Positions 11,279 to 24,478 of a stretch of DNA of 64,000 nucleotides are shown piece after piece; position 1 is the stretch's first letter, and every line of letters begins with the position of its first letter. The stretch is from NCBI GenBank assembly GCA_964036155.1, contig OZ038423.1, positions 8,137,249 to 8,201,248 on the forward strand, written 5' to 3'. A model generated the notes under the pieces. The model was not told the DNA's origin. It saw nothing but the letters and a program-made list of their open reading frames with translations, and searched no databases. This DNA is from Diploscapter coronatus (taxonomy: Eukaryota > Nematoda > Chromadorea > Rhabditida > Rhabditidae). The position numbers and the translations under genes are program-made.

Positions 11279-11740
11279 TAATAGTTAAGTTTTCAGGTGT
11301 GTATGTGTGTGTGTGCTTGTGTGGCGGGAAGTGATGTTCGTCTACCTCCTCGTGGTGCTTCCTGGATATCCTTCAAGGGATAACTGAACGACGACAACAA
11401 TTAATCTATGAAGATCTCAAAATATTGTCGAAATCACCTTTGAAATAGACAATAAATCATGTATTTAATTAACAAACGAATAGTTCAGAAATTAAACAAA
11501 TTTTCATAGCCATGCATGCTCTAACATTCTCATCTTTGTACTTATTTATCTTCCAGATAAAACTATGAAGAATCCTGCAATGAAGATGCATAAATTAAAG
11601 GCGCTATTTCCCATTGTTAAAGAAAATGATATTGTGATCAGGGGTGTACGGACCCGGATCTAGACATTAATTAATGTCCGGGTCAGCGTTGAGAAAATTT
11701 TCGATGTTCGAGTCCCAAGTTTTGCGGACCGCGTACATCC
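11169..11740 (-). repeat. Composite foldback element, copy 2 (inverted)
   Basis: An inverted, diverged copy of 2800-3321. It starts with the GGCTCCTAGAAAAAGAC hairpin (11169-11278), continues through the same body, and ends in an expanded version of the palindrome (from GGTGTACGGACCCGG near 11645 to GCGTACATCC at 11740), which has gained about 45 bp in its loop. The two copies are 8 kb apart and face each other. Confidence 0.75.
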
Positions 11741-11951
11741 TTATACGACAGATGGTTATCATAAAAAGTCGACTCATGCATCTTAAAACTCATAGGGATA
11801 GTTTTTGAAATAATTTATTTTACATTTTCACAAGAAGATGAAACAGAATAAAATACTGGAAAAGATTCATATGATAAGAACCGAAATAGACCTGTAGAAA
11901 GATTCCAAGCAGTTAGGGACGAGGAGTGAATGAGACTCGTCGGTGAGGAGT

Positions 11952-13604
11952 TCAGTGCTTCTGAAACAAAGATCCTTTATTCGTATGGATGATAGTGACA
12001 TGTTTCATTTATTTAAAATTTTATACAAATTTAGCATCTCCAATAATTCCGAATTTCCTGCTTTTCTATGAAGAAAAATAGCATACGAGTTTATTTAATT
12101 TTTCTCCAAACTTCATTGAGATCTTCGTTTTCAGCAAAAATGCATTTGCCTCGATGCCGAGGATATCAGAATCATCTTACTTATCTTTATCTTATCATAT
12201 TTGAATTGTGCACGGATGTACCTGATCGTTGAGGAATTTGACGAAAGCGTGATATGCCTGGTCGAGGTCCATGATCATCTGCCGCGCGTCATCGTCAGTG
12301 ATTTCTTCAGAGGCTGCCATCTGCGATAGTCGATCGTGCCTGGAATCAAACCATATTAATTCATCATTTCTTTCAAGTTCCAAACCAAATATGGACATTT
12401 CAGAATATTAGCAAGACATGTCGTCATTGATTTTTCTTTCAAATTAATTAATCAGTTGCCTACCATTTCTTGACTTTTCCAGTGACATTCTGATCATCAG
12501 GCAGCCTGCTCGTCGAGTTGATTGCATTATAGAGCTCGTTCAGATTCGGATAAAGCTCGTCCACAGCGCGCACGTTCAGCTTCAACTGATCGCTGCATGT
12601 GATGAATACCGGAAAAGAATACTCTTTGAAAAAAATTCAACTCATTTCAGTATTTCAGCTTGCCCCACGATATCTACTCTGACAGAATCAGGTATAAGTC
12701 AAGGTATTTTGGAAATCGTTCAGGCTCATCAATGCAAAGATTAGCTCCAGACGTTTCCTTTGAAATGTACGAGATGGGAATGTGAAAAACTCATATCAAT
12801 TGCCTCGTTAGATGTCGAAATGCATATTTAAGATTTGAAAACGTCTTTTTACCTCAACAATGTAGGCGACATTCTTGAGAAGATTCCCCCTGTCGTCCTT
12901 GACAGTGATGGGTCTGCCCTCGCGGATTCGTTCCAGCGCAGCTGGGCAGTGGAGGCGATATTTCTGTGCAAATTCTTCAACATTCGTGCCGTGAACCAGG
13001 CGCATTGCGACCTAAAGATTGAATAATTGTATGTAAAGATGTTGGGTCTGAATTTTAAAATAGAGAACTTCGATTTCTTTAGGTGGGAGAACAGAATCCT
13101 TTAGATATTATGCCAAATGGATACAATTTAATTCGCTTTCGAACATTTCAGAAGAATCATAATCTAATTTCTATGGCATATCGAGAAGGTAAAACAGCAA
13201 GCGAACCTTGTACTGATCGAGTAATTTGAAGCATTCAGTTTTGTACACCTCTGCAGTGACGTGATCGCGACTGAACATCTTCTCCAGGCATTCCAATGCG
13301 TTCAGAACCTGCAACTCGGGAAGATACACAAGTTTTAGATAAAAGTATTAAAGTTTTCAATCATGTGATTATCAAAGTGAAAAAGTATGTTTTCCTCAAC
13401 ACCATGATCAAGGTTAGAAGCCTGAATTTTAGCTTCAAATTGAAAATTTTGCACCTATCTGATCAGTTTATTGAAACATTTCAAAAGTTAAAATAATTGT
13501 AAGTTGTTTACCGCGAATAATTCGCTCATGTTTTCCATCTGCTCACGTTCACTCGAATTCTCGTAGAGACGCACTTCGCGCATCAGATTCTGATTGCTCG
13601 ACAT
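11952..13604 (-). CDS. VPS28: VPS28, ESCRT-I subunit
   Basis: VPS28 joins TSG101 and VPS37 in ESCRT-I, which sorts ubiquitinated cargo into multivesicular endosomes; its C-terminal four-helix bundle recruits ESCRT-II. Six exons keep phase: 13604-13512, 13308-13207, 13011-12853, 12621-12464, 12339-12222, 11960-11952, giving 212 residues against about 220 in animals. The N-terminal core shows VRLYENSSEREQ, ALECLEKMFSRDHVT and the hallmark ALERIREGRPITVKDDRGN. The C-terminal domain reads FPVFITCSDQLKLNVRAVDE and VKKWHDRLSQMAASEEITDD, then ends in a two-residue exon (Lys-His-stop). A TATTTCCAG acceptor 13 nt before the ATG may be a trans-splice site. The fourth exon uses an unusual acceptor (TTTCAAAGAG), chosen because it restores both phase and family sequence. 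Confidence 0.93.
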
Positions 13605-15013
13605 TTTCTAGTTCACTGGAAATACAGGAACTCGTCCTGACAGAAAATTGACAATATCTTTTCAAATTGAAAAAAACAAATTCAGTCAATTTTCAATCAG
13701 AAAAGATACGATAGTCTAGAAAAAAACTACAAATCGTAACTCACAACAATAAATAAAGGTATTTCACTGAATTCAACAGCATTCTGTCAATTCATCAAAA
13801 TTATATCAATTCTACAGTAATCTTTATGCGCCATAAAATATAAATATTCTGCATATCGAAATACAATAAAACTCTGTAAATGTGTGTGTGTGAATAAATT
13901 TGTGAGTGTCATAAGAAAATTGCCCAAAAAATCAGTCAGTCGGTCAAACGGGTCAAAAGTCCGAGCATCGTCTTGTGCTGTGACAGGAGAAATGCCGAAA
14001 AGTGAAATATTAATTGTTATAAAATATTGGAACTTTTCTCTAATAGTCAGAAATCTCAACTATTTAGGCTCACTTTTAAATTTCGACTGTTAGGACAAAT
14101 TCCGTGATAGTTTGTGGCCCGATTACAAGAATCTCGGAAAAGTTTAGATTTTCGAACCACAAACCTAATAAGTAAAATACCATGACGAAGCTCCTTCAAC
14201 TACAAGCATAAAGTCAGTAAAATGGCGGAAAGTTAAATTGAACTTGTTTTCCGGAAAAGATGAAATCCAACTTCCTATCCATCTTTTCAAAATACACTGC
14301 TTACAAAGCTAATAAATATTTTTACATCGCGTCCGCGAAATTATTGCAGTTCGGAGAAAATCACAAGAGGAATTCCACTGTAACGCAGAAGCTTAGGTTT
14401 GTAATTTTCAGATTCAAAAAGTAAAATATGGCACAATCTAGAACTCTAGTGCTTCTTCTCAAAATGAAACAAAGCTGGAGAAAATTTGTAAGTTGCACGA
14501 ATACAAATGCATTTCAAATTCCTATATATGTCAATCGAAAGAATTTGATACAAAGAAATACATTTCAAGAAATTCGTATAAACTTTAGATTTGATCTATC
14601 ATATCAGTAATTTAGTAGTAAATAAATACTTAGTGGCAAGATGCATAAAACGGTGAAAAAGTCCGATACTGATCATTATGGTCAAAAATTAATTCTGGAG
14701 AAATTACAGGTAGTTTGCTCAGAACAAGATTTTCAGTCATAATAAAAGTATTCAACCATCTAGTCTAGAACTTTGTAAATGAATTGAATATTTGATGTTC
14801 AAAGACTAAATGGCTCAAAATTCATAAAGCTATTTTCGATTTTCAGATTAGACTGGTCAGTTTTAAAGGTTCTCAATGTGAATAAAGAATAAAGGAAGAA
14901 TTTTACGTCAGTCCTTACGGATCCAATTTGAGTGGAGGGTGAAGGAAAATGGCAAGGTACGAATGTGCTAGTTGATTGGAACATGACGATGCACTACATT
15001 GAAACTAGATAGC
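13605..15013. other. Intergenic, 1.4 kb
   Basis: AT-rich sequence between VPS28 and endophilin. I see no exon, RNA gene or repeat that I can support. Frames on both strands near 13790-14090 overlap each other and lack splice context. Confidence 0.5.
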
Positions 15014-18000
15014 TCATCGAATGGGAACGATCACCTGAAAAATGAATTGTGAAAAGGTCATTCAAATACGGAATGAGAGTAAGCTTCAGTGGAAAATTGA
15101 AAATGTCTAACAAAGACGGTCAGAGTTTTGCATTTTTTCCAACTTAATATACGTTGGAAGGACTATTTACCTGCACATAAGAAACAGGGAAGAGTCCAGA
15201 TTTGCCGTTGATTCTGCCTTCGTACCAGTTCTCGTCCACCTGCGAAATCAGCTCGATGATATTGCCCTCTTTGAAATTCAGCTGAAATTTGTTTTCGTGA
15301 AGAAATTGCGCTATCGTTTGTCAGCGACAGATTTTCTATCGGCAATAAAAACTTTGACGGAATGATTGTTGCCATTGTTCTGGTCAAATGAAGTGAAGTC
15401 TCGTGTGTCAAAACACGCCTTGCGAGAAATGCGCGTATGAACTATGCGCAAAGAGAAAGGTGAGTCAGTGGGGAACAATGGAAAGAGTGGCACACAATTT
15501 CCTCTGCCTCTCTCGCTTTTTCTTCCTATTTTTCAAGATACGAGACCTCGCTTCATTCGACCAGAACAATAAATGATAGTGCATCTCCTCCTTTCTTTCA
15601 GAAAATCACTGATCATATATTTGAGCCACTCGATCTTCTCGTGCATTTTTTTCATATCTAATAAAATTTGCATACCTCCGCTTCACTCTGCGCCTCGAAG
15701 TCGAACAACGCTTTGCAGCAGGGACTTTGCTTAGGTGGGAGTGGGGCCTGAAACTATTAGCATGAGTAACATTCTTCTTCCACTTCCAACTTTTTATTAG
15801 GCTGATCTAGTAGACAAATCCGTAAAATATGAGAAATGATTATGACGATTGCAATAACCTGATTAGACATTCCTCCATTCTGATAGTTGGGCATGGTGGG
15901 AACCGATGCTTGTGGCTGATAGGCAGGGGGAGGGCCTTGTCCCGCAGAAGCTGCGCCAGAGGCATTCCAGCCGTAGTTCGTCGTCGAGGAGGCCGTCGAC
16001 ACGCCATCTGGGACAGGGGATCTGAAAATCGAGTAAATTTCAGTTTCGGAAGGGTCAATTTGCCTGGATCTGGGAGTCCTCGCCTCGTTGCCCAACACAG
16101 GCAGAGGGAAATGCTCCTGACGCGGACGCGAAGACGCTTCTTTCACTCTGAAAGAAAATCAAAATTCTCTAAAGCTATTCTTCTTTTTCTTCTAAGAGTT
16201 GACTATAAATGACGAGAAGTGCATTTTATTGCACTTTCATGCACTGATAACTGATCCAATTAGAATTTGTTTAGTTTGTTCACAAAGGTTATGACATTCC
16301 TACTGTTTTTCTTACAAGACAACCACAAATGATTGAAAATGTACCTGTGCTGGAGTTGCTGTTGGAGACTCTCGAGAATTTGCGCGGTCTGTCTGTGGAA
16401 GTCGAGCTGAGCATCGACCAGAGCACGCAGTTGGGAAATCTGCTCCACCTGAACTTATAATCATCATTGTCCATTTTTAGCAGGAATGAAAAGTAATAAT
16501 AGAAATTTCTAAAGAATTAATTAGAATTCTGTCTGATCTATTTTTATAAATTCGAGAAAAACAACTAAAATTGACCCACATCATTGCTGAGCACGTTGTA
16601 CATGGAGATTTCCGCGAGCTTCTTTGATTCTTCCAATTTCTCCTCAGCTTGGATCATTTCCTCGTCTGAAATTCTATCATTTTCAAGGAGAAATTTCCAA
16701 ATTCTCCAACCTCTCCTCTGCTGCCTCTTCTTGCAGTCATAATCGAGTCGTCTGCCCTTGAGTTTAGTGCGGTGGTGCTAAAAATCAACAAGATATCTTT
16801 GAAAAAAAAAAGTATAAGAAAACGATCATTTCATTCATCTCCTTTGAAAACTTTTTATTTTGACGAATTCTAATGTCGATGCTTTAGTTTATATTTCTTG
16901 CAGCAGTGTATAAATTTCTTCTTTTTTAAACCCTTGATTTGTTATATCCGACAGTTTGAATTTGTGTAAACTCGAAAGAATCTTACATTGACTTCCTTGA
17001 GTTCATTGTTCTGCAGATGCGTGAGCGGATCGAGGAAGTTCTGCTTGACGTTGTCCTCCATCTGATACTTCACATCCGCCATCTGACGGTAGGCCTCGCC
17101 TGCATCCACCAGGGCCTGCAAAATAGTTCGTGTTTGGAGAAAAGTCATTTTAAAAGAACATTAGAAAAGCTCTAATCACGCCTCCCCTAATGAATGTTCA
17201 GCTTATTTAATGAGTATTTTGATCTTGATAAATTTCTTTTCGAAAATAAAAAAAAAACCATTCTCACCTTCCCCAGATCGGTTTCTTCCAGTTTTTGACC
17301 GTACTTTGTCATAGTTTCAGCGAGCATTCCCTCCGTCTGTGGATACGGCGAAGTCTTTGCCGTGCCGCTCACTTTCGACAGAGCTCCCATCGTCGCCATT
17401 TTAGCGCGAGTTGCTGAATTTCCCCTTTGAAAATGAACTATTTCGATGATTAAAATACCAGGATTTGGCTGCAGATACTCATTCGTTCCGGCCACCAGCG
17501 CACTTATCAACTCGTACGTCGTGTCGACTTTCTGAAATCACCAAAATGCATGAAGAATCCTTGATTGGTTAAAGTTTTGTGATGGCCAAAAGTCTGGAGC
17601 AAGAATAATTATGAGCACAGCCTGGTGTATATTATTCAGTCATCGTAAACCAAATTTAGCGAACCTTGGCAGAAATTCACAATTCAGAGTGGAAACCAAT
17701 GTTTGTAAATTTTTCACCCAAATTGGTCTACGATAATTGGACATTCTAGGTCGGAATCATAATAATAACTGTTCCAGAATTTTTATTGTCACTGTATATT
17801 TGATATGTTTGAAGGTGAACTTTCTTCATACCTTCTCCATGTCATTGAAGACATCGTCCAGTTTGGTCGGCTCGGCAGCGCCCATCGTTTCGGACAGGTA
17901 CTGAAATCAGCTTTATAATTCCTTCAAGAAAACTATCTTCACATCCACGGCCTTACAAGCCCTATCCTTTGAAAATAGTGAGGGAAAACGAGAGACAAAG

Positions 18001-18229
18001 GCAATTCTTTTTCTCTGCCCAGTTCAGATAAGTGCAAGACGTTCCCGAAAGATAAGGCCTTTAAGACCGTGTATCACGATTTTCTTTGGAAGTTTTTTTA
18101 ATGTTAAAATAATCAACAAAAATCACTTATCAACATTTATCCGTTATTTATGACTTTAATTATCTTGCAAATTTGATATTCTACCTGGTTGGCCTTGTTG
18201 AACTGCTTGCGCAGACCGGACAGCGACAT
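15014..18229 (-). CDS. SH3GL: Endophilin A (N-BAR plus SH3)
   Basis: Endophilin A bends membranes at endocytic sites and recruits synaptojanin and dynamin; the worm gene is unc-57. Twelve exons keep phase: 18229-18185, 17900-17832, 17531-17459, 17413-17268, 17115-16987, 16777-16711, 16665-16580, 16448-16345, 16147-15859, 15747-15676, 15281-15171, 15034-15014, about 403 residues. The amphipathic start MSLSGLRKQFNKANQ is the membrane-inserting helix. The BAR domain includes NEYLQPNP, VKQNFLDPLTHLQ, LKGRRLDYDCKKR and EQISQLRALVDAQLDFH. A proline-, serine- and glycine-rich linker precedes the SH3 domain (ALFDFEAQSEAEL, ENWYEGRI, GLFPVSYV). Within exon 9 a 42-nt stretch (16063-16022) could be spliced as a GC-AG intron without changing frame. 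The start lies two bases after a CTGCAG acceptor. Confidence 0.95.
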
Positions 18230-21200
18230 TTCTGCAGTCGATTTGTGCCGAAATCCACGTCAAATCCAAACTTCAACCAAAAGGCTGGCCTGATCAGCTG
18301 CAATTTCACAATCGAGAATGATTGCCAATCGATCAAACAGAACTTTATCAGCAATAAAGAAGCACACGCGAAATTATCAGCAATTAGGGCCATTGAAAAA
18401 CTAGAATTCATTATTTCAGGAAATTTTTAGCTGGTATTCTTAAAAAGCAATTAGAAAATGCTTACAAAACTTCGCAGAGCATCTATCAAAAGCCCTAAAG
18501 AGCAGGACGAACTTTGCAATAAAAACAAAATAAAAACGCGATTGAATAGGTCTGAAAACAGAACGAATGTGTCGTGAAACGAAATAAAGAAGAGAGGAGA
18601 GTAATAACGAAGAAGAAAGAAGAAAAGAACGAGTGAATCATAGCCCTGGAGGGAAAACAAAGAAAGAGACAGTATGATGAATGGAGAGAGGGAAAGATGA
18701 AGAGCAGAAAGTTGGCAGAAGCATTTACTATGAAGAAGAAAATGAAAATGAAAGCATGAAAGCATGAAAGAGACACTTGACATTTGGATGACGTCATCAA
18801 CTAATCGATAACTGAATGTCAGAGAGACAGAGGGATAGAGGAAGTGGCAGAGTGACTGTGACAAGGAAGGACAGAATAAGACTGTTGCAATTACAGAGGA
18901 ACTGGTTTAGACGAACACTATAACGCAATTACACTATCATTGACCGAAAAGGTAATAAATGCGACGAAAATCTGCTATTAGGTAGATTGATATTTCTCAT
19001 GAAAGTGTGAGAGATTTTAGTGCAACCATATTCTTACACTATATCAATCGTGACAAAAATTACAAGTGAAATCTCTTGAAATCGGCACGATTTTAGAAGA
19101 AAAAACTCCATGAGAATGTTTACTTTTCAACTAGAAAAATGTTCATTAAATTCCAATCTCAGGTTCAGAAAATCAAAATAAAGTGGGAAAATTTGTCCTT
19201 AACGTATGACAAAGCAAGCTGATTCACTGAAATTTCTCGATTTCAAGATGAATTCGTCATTTATGGCGGGAAAATTCGGAATTCGATTGTGGAATGTTCG
19301 AATGTTGGAAATGGACACTGACAAAAGATGAAACGGACAAAGAAAAATGACAGGGGAAGGTCAGACTCTATGCGGTTCGCATAAAACAGCCAGAGATGTG
19401 GAGGAGAGGGGGCAAGCTGATTGGAGGGAAACAAAACAAAGTCCAGTTGCTATAAGTCCGTTCGACGAAATTCCGGAGGGACAAAGGGAAAGGCCTGTGC
19501 TATCGAAGTGATAAACGATTGCAGTTCGGCAGTACTTTTTGTCCGTGAGAGAGAAGAGGAGAGAGGGGAGGTGTAGTGTTTCAGGCAAGAGACCTGCAAA
19601 CTAGGCACAATTTGTAAACAGACCCGTTGGCCATCAACCTGCTCAGCTAGACGAGTGGCAATTATCGCAATCTACTCTATGCATGATAAGATAAGAGAAG
19701 AAAAATCGAAAAGGTATGCTTTTTCAAAGCGATAAGAAGAGATGAAGATCTCACAAGGAAGCCTTTTGTTTTAGGGTCCCGTGGAATTTCGGGACAAAAT
19801 TGGTGCATCCGAAAGAGCAAAAAAAACCGGAGTGAGTTTATGTCATTTTTATTGAAAATTTTACACCAATCCACTCAGATTTTTTTTCTTCTTTAATCTT
19901 TCAAATGCACCTATTGTCGTCTCAAAATTCAACGGAACCCTAAAAGGGTTCTCTCGTTAGAAGTCAACATTGAATAGGAATTCCTTTTCTTCCCATTTCC
20001 AAAAATCTTCAATTTCAAAAATTCAAAGAACCTCCATACAAAGGTATCAAAATCTATTCCTGTCTCTGCATGATTTCATCAGAGCTATAAATTCTGCATG
20101 AGCTAGAGTGGCAATGTTTGAGGTTAGAAGTTTTTTCAGAGACTGATTGTGAAATGGACTTGAGCCCTGACAAACTAATCGGTACGGAATTGAGTTTGTG
20201 GAATGCCAATCGACGAAAAACGAATTAGCGTACGGAGGGAAACGAGAAGGGGAAAAGCAGGGCAAATAGGGCAACAATCGGGGAGATAATTGCTGCTGCA
20301 GAAGGACTGGGAGAGGGGAAAAGCAGAGCTGTAGGGCTGAAGCTGGACAGGCAAATCAGAATCGGAAAATCATGTGCAACGCGGGGGTGTGTGTGCGAGT
20401 ATTTGAACGATGAAATTGAAAGTGAAATTGGAAAGAGAATTTGCTAAGAGAATGGAAAGGAGGCATGTGCATTACAAATATGCACTGCAAATGCCTCGTC
20501 ATCTCGAATCAACGGGAAAAAGAACAATATTAAACTGAACCATGAATTGCACAATTCATTGAACAAATTCCAAGAGAAAAAAACGCGCGCGATGGATGAA
20601 ATATTCATCTTGGCGTGTCTGCATGGATTTTGTTTGCGCAATTTCGGACGAAAATGTTAAATGATGCCAGTCTATTTTCCTGTTATTTATCAAGATTTAA
20701 ACTGAATAGACAATTAAATGAGGTAAAATGAGAAGAAAATATACGATGGTCATTATCTAAATTTCAAAAGTAAGATTATCGATCCAGAAAAATGTCTATG
20801 ATGAAAAGAAAGAAAATTATGGATGGTTTCTAGGCAAAGAAAGGAAAAGCCGTCAGAGAACGAGAAAATGATTTCTCATGCAGAGACATAGAAAATAAGA
20901 AGATTTATTACTACACATTCCTTTCGCGAAAATCTAATCAATAAACTCAAAAAGTCTCTACCCTGATATAGATTTCGAATTAGACTGAAAAAATCGAGAC
21001 CTAAAGTGCTCGCGAAAAGAAATTTGAACATCTGTGAATATTGCATGCCTTGTTCACAAATAAAATCACCGAATTTTCAACAACAAAAAACTCGCTCATT
21101 AAACCGGAAATTTCAAGGTTCAAAATGTTTTCGCGAAATAAAATTTGAACGCAATTTGATTTTTTACATGAATTGAATGAAGGAAAAGAAACAAAGTGGA

Positions 21201-24200
21201 TGAACACAGCGCCCTGTTCGCGATTTGCAAGCGAAACCTCGAGACCCAACAAACCGTCGCCGAATCGGAAGAAAAGAAGAGCAAAGAGGAAGAGAGGAGG
21301 TGCAAACGCAGATTCGCAAGGCAATGCGAAATTGTTTGCGGAGAGATGACACTTGCATACTCATATTCAGAATTCCGAACAGTGACTGAGCGGAATTATT
21401 ACTATAGCGAATTTTGATCGATTTGCACCCCAAAAAGTTGTGAAGATCAACTTCAGCTCTGAATTTAAAAAAAAAAAATGTTGGAAAGTAGTTGCGTAGT
21501 TCAAGTGGGGTAGGAAAAGAATTCTTTTTACATACTATCCTGCCTGAAACTACTTTAGTCCAACCCCTACTTCCGAATACCGTATTTCTCCAATAGAAGT
21601 CTCCCTCAAACGAGTATTTTTGTAAAGTAAAAGGTCAGGAGCTTATTATAAAAATACAGCATATCTTTATGAATATACAAGGGCAGAGATGTAGGAAAAA
21701 GTCGAATCAAAGAGGAATTCATCAGTCATTCAGGCAGTCATGCAGTCGGGCACTCATTCCACTGCTCTATAACTAGTACCTTCGCCTTCTTTACCCTTTT
21801 CTCGTCTCCATTTTTAGGTACACTCAAAGAGTTATGTTCGAATGAACTTCTGAACAAAAAGTACGTATTCCATCACGCACATCCAAAATTGAAAAGAATA
21901 AAGAAATTCAACTAATCTTGTAATTTTTGTAGAACAAAATGAAAAAATATTCAAGAAAAGTAAAATGAAGAAGTATGAAAATCAAAAGAACGCGCAAACC
22001 CAAATTAGGACATGGAGGGGAGAGGGGAAAATTGAGTCAAACCATTAGCGAGACGAGCCTGAATAACGCTAATCGGGAAGAGATTCACGCGGAATTTGGA
22101 TGAGTCATGGAAATGAAAATATAGGCGATCCTGGATATTTTTATCCTCATCTCACGCGATCAAAATCTAGAACTGTGAAATGAAAATGTTATCTTTTTTT
22201 TTTTATAAAATGAGTACCTAAAATAATGACAGAACTAACAATTTTTACATCTCCTTGAATTCCAAAAAATCTCAACAATTAGCTGAAAAAGTTTTACATC
22301 CCAGAGAACCTCGAAAAAAATCGAAAAAATGCCTTATTTTTCATTTCGAGCCTGCAACCGCCCATTACTTGTCGCAAAGCAAGGAGAATTCCGAACGGCG
22401 AAAGCAATGAAGAAAGGAAAATGAAAAGCAACGGACTTGGAAAAACAGAAAACGAAAAGAGAAGAAGGAGAGTGAAAAGACTGCACATAAGCGTGGTTCA
22501 AGAAGAGTAAAGAAGCTGATCTTCATTTCTCTTTCCTCTCTGACATTCCCTCGCTATCTCATTTCAATTTCAGAACGCAAAAACGTCTCAGCTATGTCTG
22601 CCTGGATATTGAAAATCCGAAAAATGTGAAATCTAAAACAAAATATAACCCGCCAGACCCCCCCTGGCCCGTTCAATCTTAGCACGTAGAATTGGCAGGC
22701 GAAAGGAAATCTGAGAAAGAAAAAGGAAAATATCGGAAAAGCCTGAATTGGAAGGATAAAGGAAAATAAGGAGGGAGTGAGTTAGAGGGAGGAAGAGAAG
22801 CAAAGAAAGAAGAAAATAGTTAAGGGTAAGTAGAGAGGCAAAGAGATCGATGAAAATGCGAGTCCCGGAGAAAAAGGGGAAGAAGACGTGAAAGGGAGGA
22901 AGAAGAGGAAGAGTGCCAAGGGAGAGTCCATACATGGAAAGGGGAAGACAAGCCTGCTCGGAGCGCTTGAAAGGGCCGAATCGGGATAAGCAAGCAGACA
23001 GAAACATCATCATTATCTCACTGACAATCTCCTTGACAAACACGCTACCATTCGACTATTCGACCAAATGAACACAAAAAATGATGAATGGGAGGGGAGA
23101 GGATTAATGAGAAGCAGAGATATGCTTAATCCACCCTGAAAAGAATACCTAAGCAATGGGAGATAATGATAGATCGAGTTGAAATGGTAATCCGGCTCGA
23201 TTCTATGAATAAACAAGAAGACAATGGGATGAAAATCAATGAAATACTAGCGGCACAATAGAAATTGAAATGTGAAATTTCCCGTTCTATCTAGCTAGAA
23301 AAATCGACAAGATGAAACAGACTGACGAATGGTATGCAGTCAATTCCGATATTAAAACTTTTTCACCCAATTAAATTTGAACTTTCATAGAGATCAAAAC
23401 ATGGAAGTTACGAAATGACTGGTTTAGGGGAAAATTAGTTTAGGTAAAATGAGCCAGCACACATAGCTCTAACTCGCGTAAATGGGTAAACGAAAAAAGA
23501 ACAAGGAAAAGGAGTATGTCAAAAATGTGAGCCTCTCCTCACTGCAGACCCGTTTGGATGTGCAGCTTCACCTCGAAGGTCCCTCCCTCTTTTTCCTCTC
23601 ATTCATTTCTGACTTTTTTTCCTCTCCTCCCTCTCTCTCTCTCTCTCCCTCTCTGCCTCTCTGCTTCTCTGCCTCTCTCACTTCACTCAATCGATCACCC
23701 TTCCTTGCCCAGTATTTTGCTTTACTCTTAGGAAAGCTGAGGAATCTGCTTCGGGAAAAGGATTTTTCTACCTCTTTAATATTTCTCTGCGTCTCTGCCT
23801 TCTCCTCCTTCCCCATTATCTCTCTCTATCTCTCCATTCATCCCACGTCCATTTATGTTTTCTTTGCAGTGCTTGGCTATTCACTTAATCCTACGTCATA
23901 ATTCTTCACATGAAAAAATAAAAGAGACCCAGAAGCTCGCGAGAAAAAGAAGGCGAGAAATGGAATATGCAAGCGAAAAACCACTAGTTAGCTGCACAAA
24001 GATGATGTAATTCTTGCTTTTTCACCCCACTTTCAATGTTTCGCAATTAAACTTCGAAAGGGAAAGACCTCGTATCGATACAATTATGATGAGAACATGC
24101 AAATAACTCGCCTGCCGAATTAATGACAAGCAAATTGCATCGTACCTTTTAAAAATGAAATTTTTCAATCATACTTTTTCATCTTCCAATTTCAACAGCT

Positions 24201-24478
24201 GAAACCAAAGTTCAATAATCTTCTAAATGGTAAAATATTAACCAGAGTTCTGAAATAAAAATGTTGAAAACTAAAGACATCAAAGCCAAGCATTAAGGCA
24301 TAAATCGTTAAAAACAAATGTGATCACATTTTATTCGGGAAGTCTAGATAAATAAATTATTAACAATCACAGACAGATAACCATGAAGATCATATTGGTG
24401 ATGCAATAGTTGCGAAATTTCAGATACTTTTTGCAATCTATTATGACTCAAAAATAAATTAATGAAGACATTCTTACA
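18230..24478. other. Gene-poor purine-biased tract, 6.2 kb
   Basis: The longest interval without a supported gene in the window. From about 18440 to 23500 the plus strand is strongly enriched in A and G (GAGAGG, GAAGAAG, GGGAAAAG runs), so minus-strand frames look leucine/serine/phenylalanine-rich; this is composition, not coding. A TC-rich microsatellite at 23621-23680 reverses the bias. It could be the upstream regulatory region or an outron of the neuronally used endophilin gene. I see no exon, RNA gene or transposon that I can defend. Confidence 0.5.
23621..23680. repeat. TC-rich microsatellite
   Basis: Short TC and CTCTGCC repeats on the plus strand, inside a plus-strand open frame that exists only because of this low complexity. 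The flanks return to purine-rich sequence. Confidence 0.8.

Noticed and set aside
15829..16212. Plus-strand frame of 127 codons, Arg/Gly-rich
   Set aside because: Antisense shadow of endophilin exon 9.
18451..18864. Minus-strand frame of 137 codons, Phe/Leu/Ser-rich
   Set aside because: Pure consequence of the purine bias on the plus strand; low complexity, no domain.
22633..23043. Minus-strand frame of 136 codons with hydrophobic runs that mimic membrane segments
   Set aside because: Same compositional cause as the frame at 18451; no acceptor or donor structure.
23482..23901. Plus-strand frame of 139 codons rich in Ser, Leu and Phe
   Set aside because: It is created by the TC microsatellite and its pyrimidine-rich flanks. 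There is no splice context and no family resemblance.
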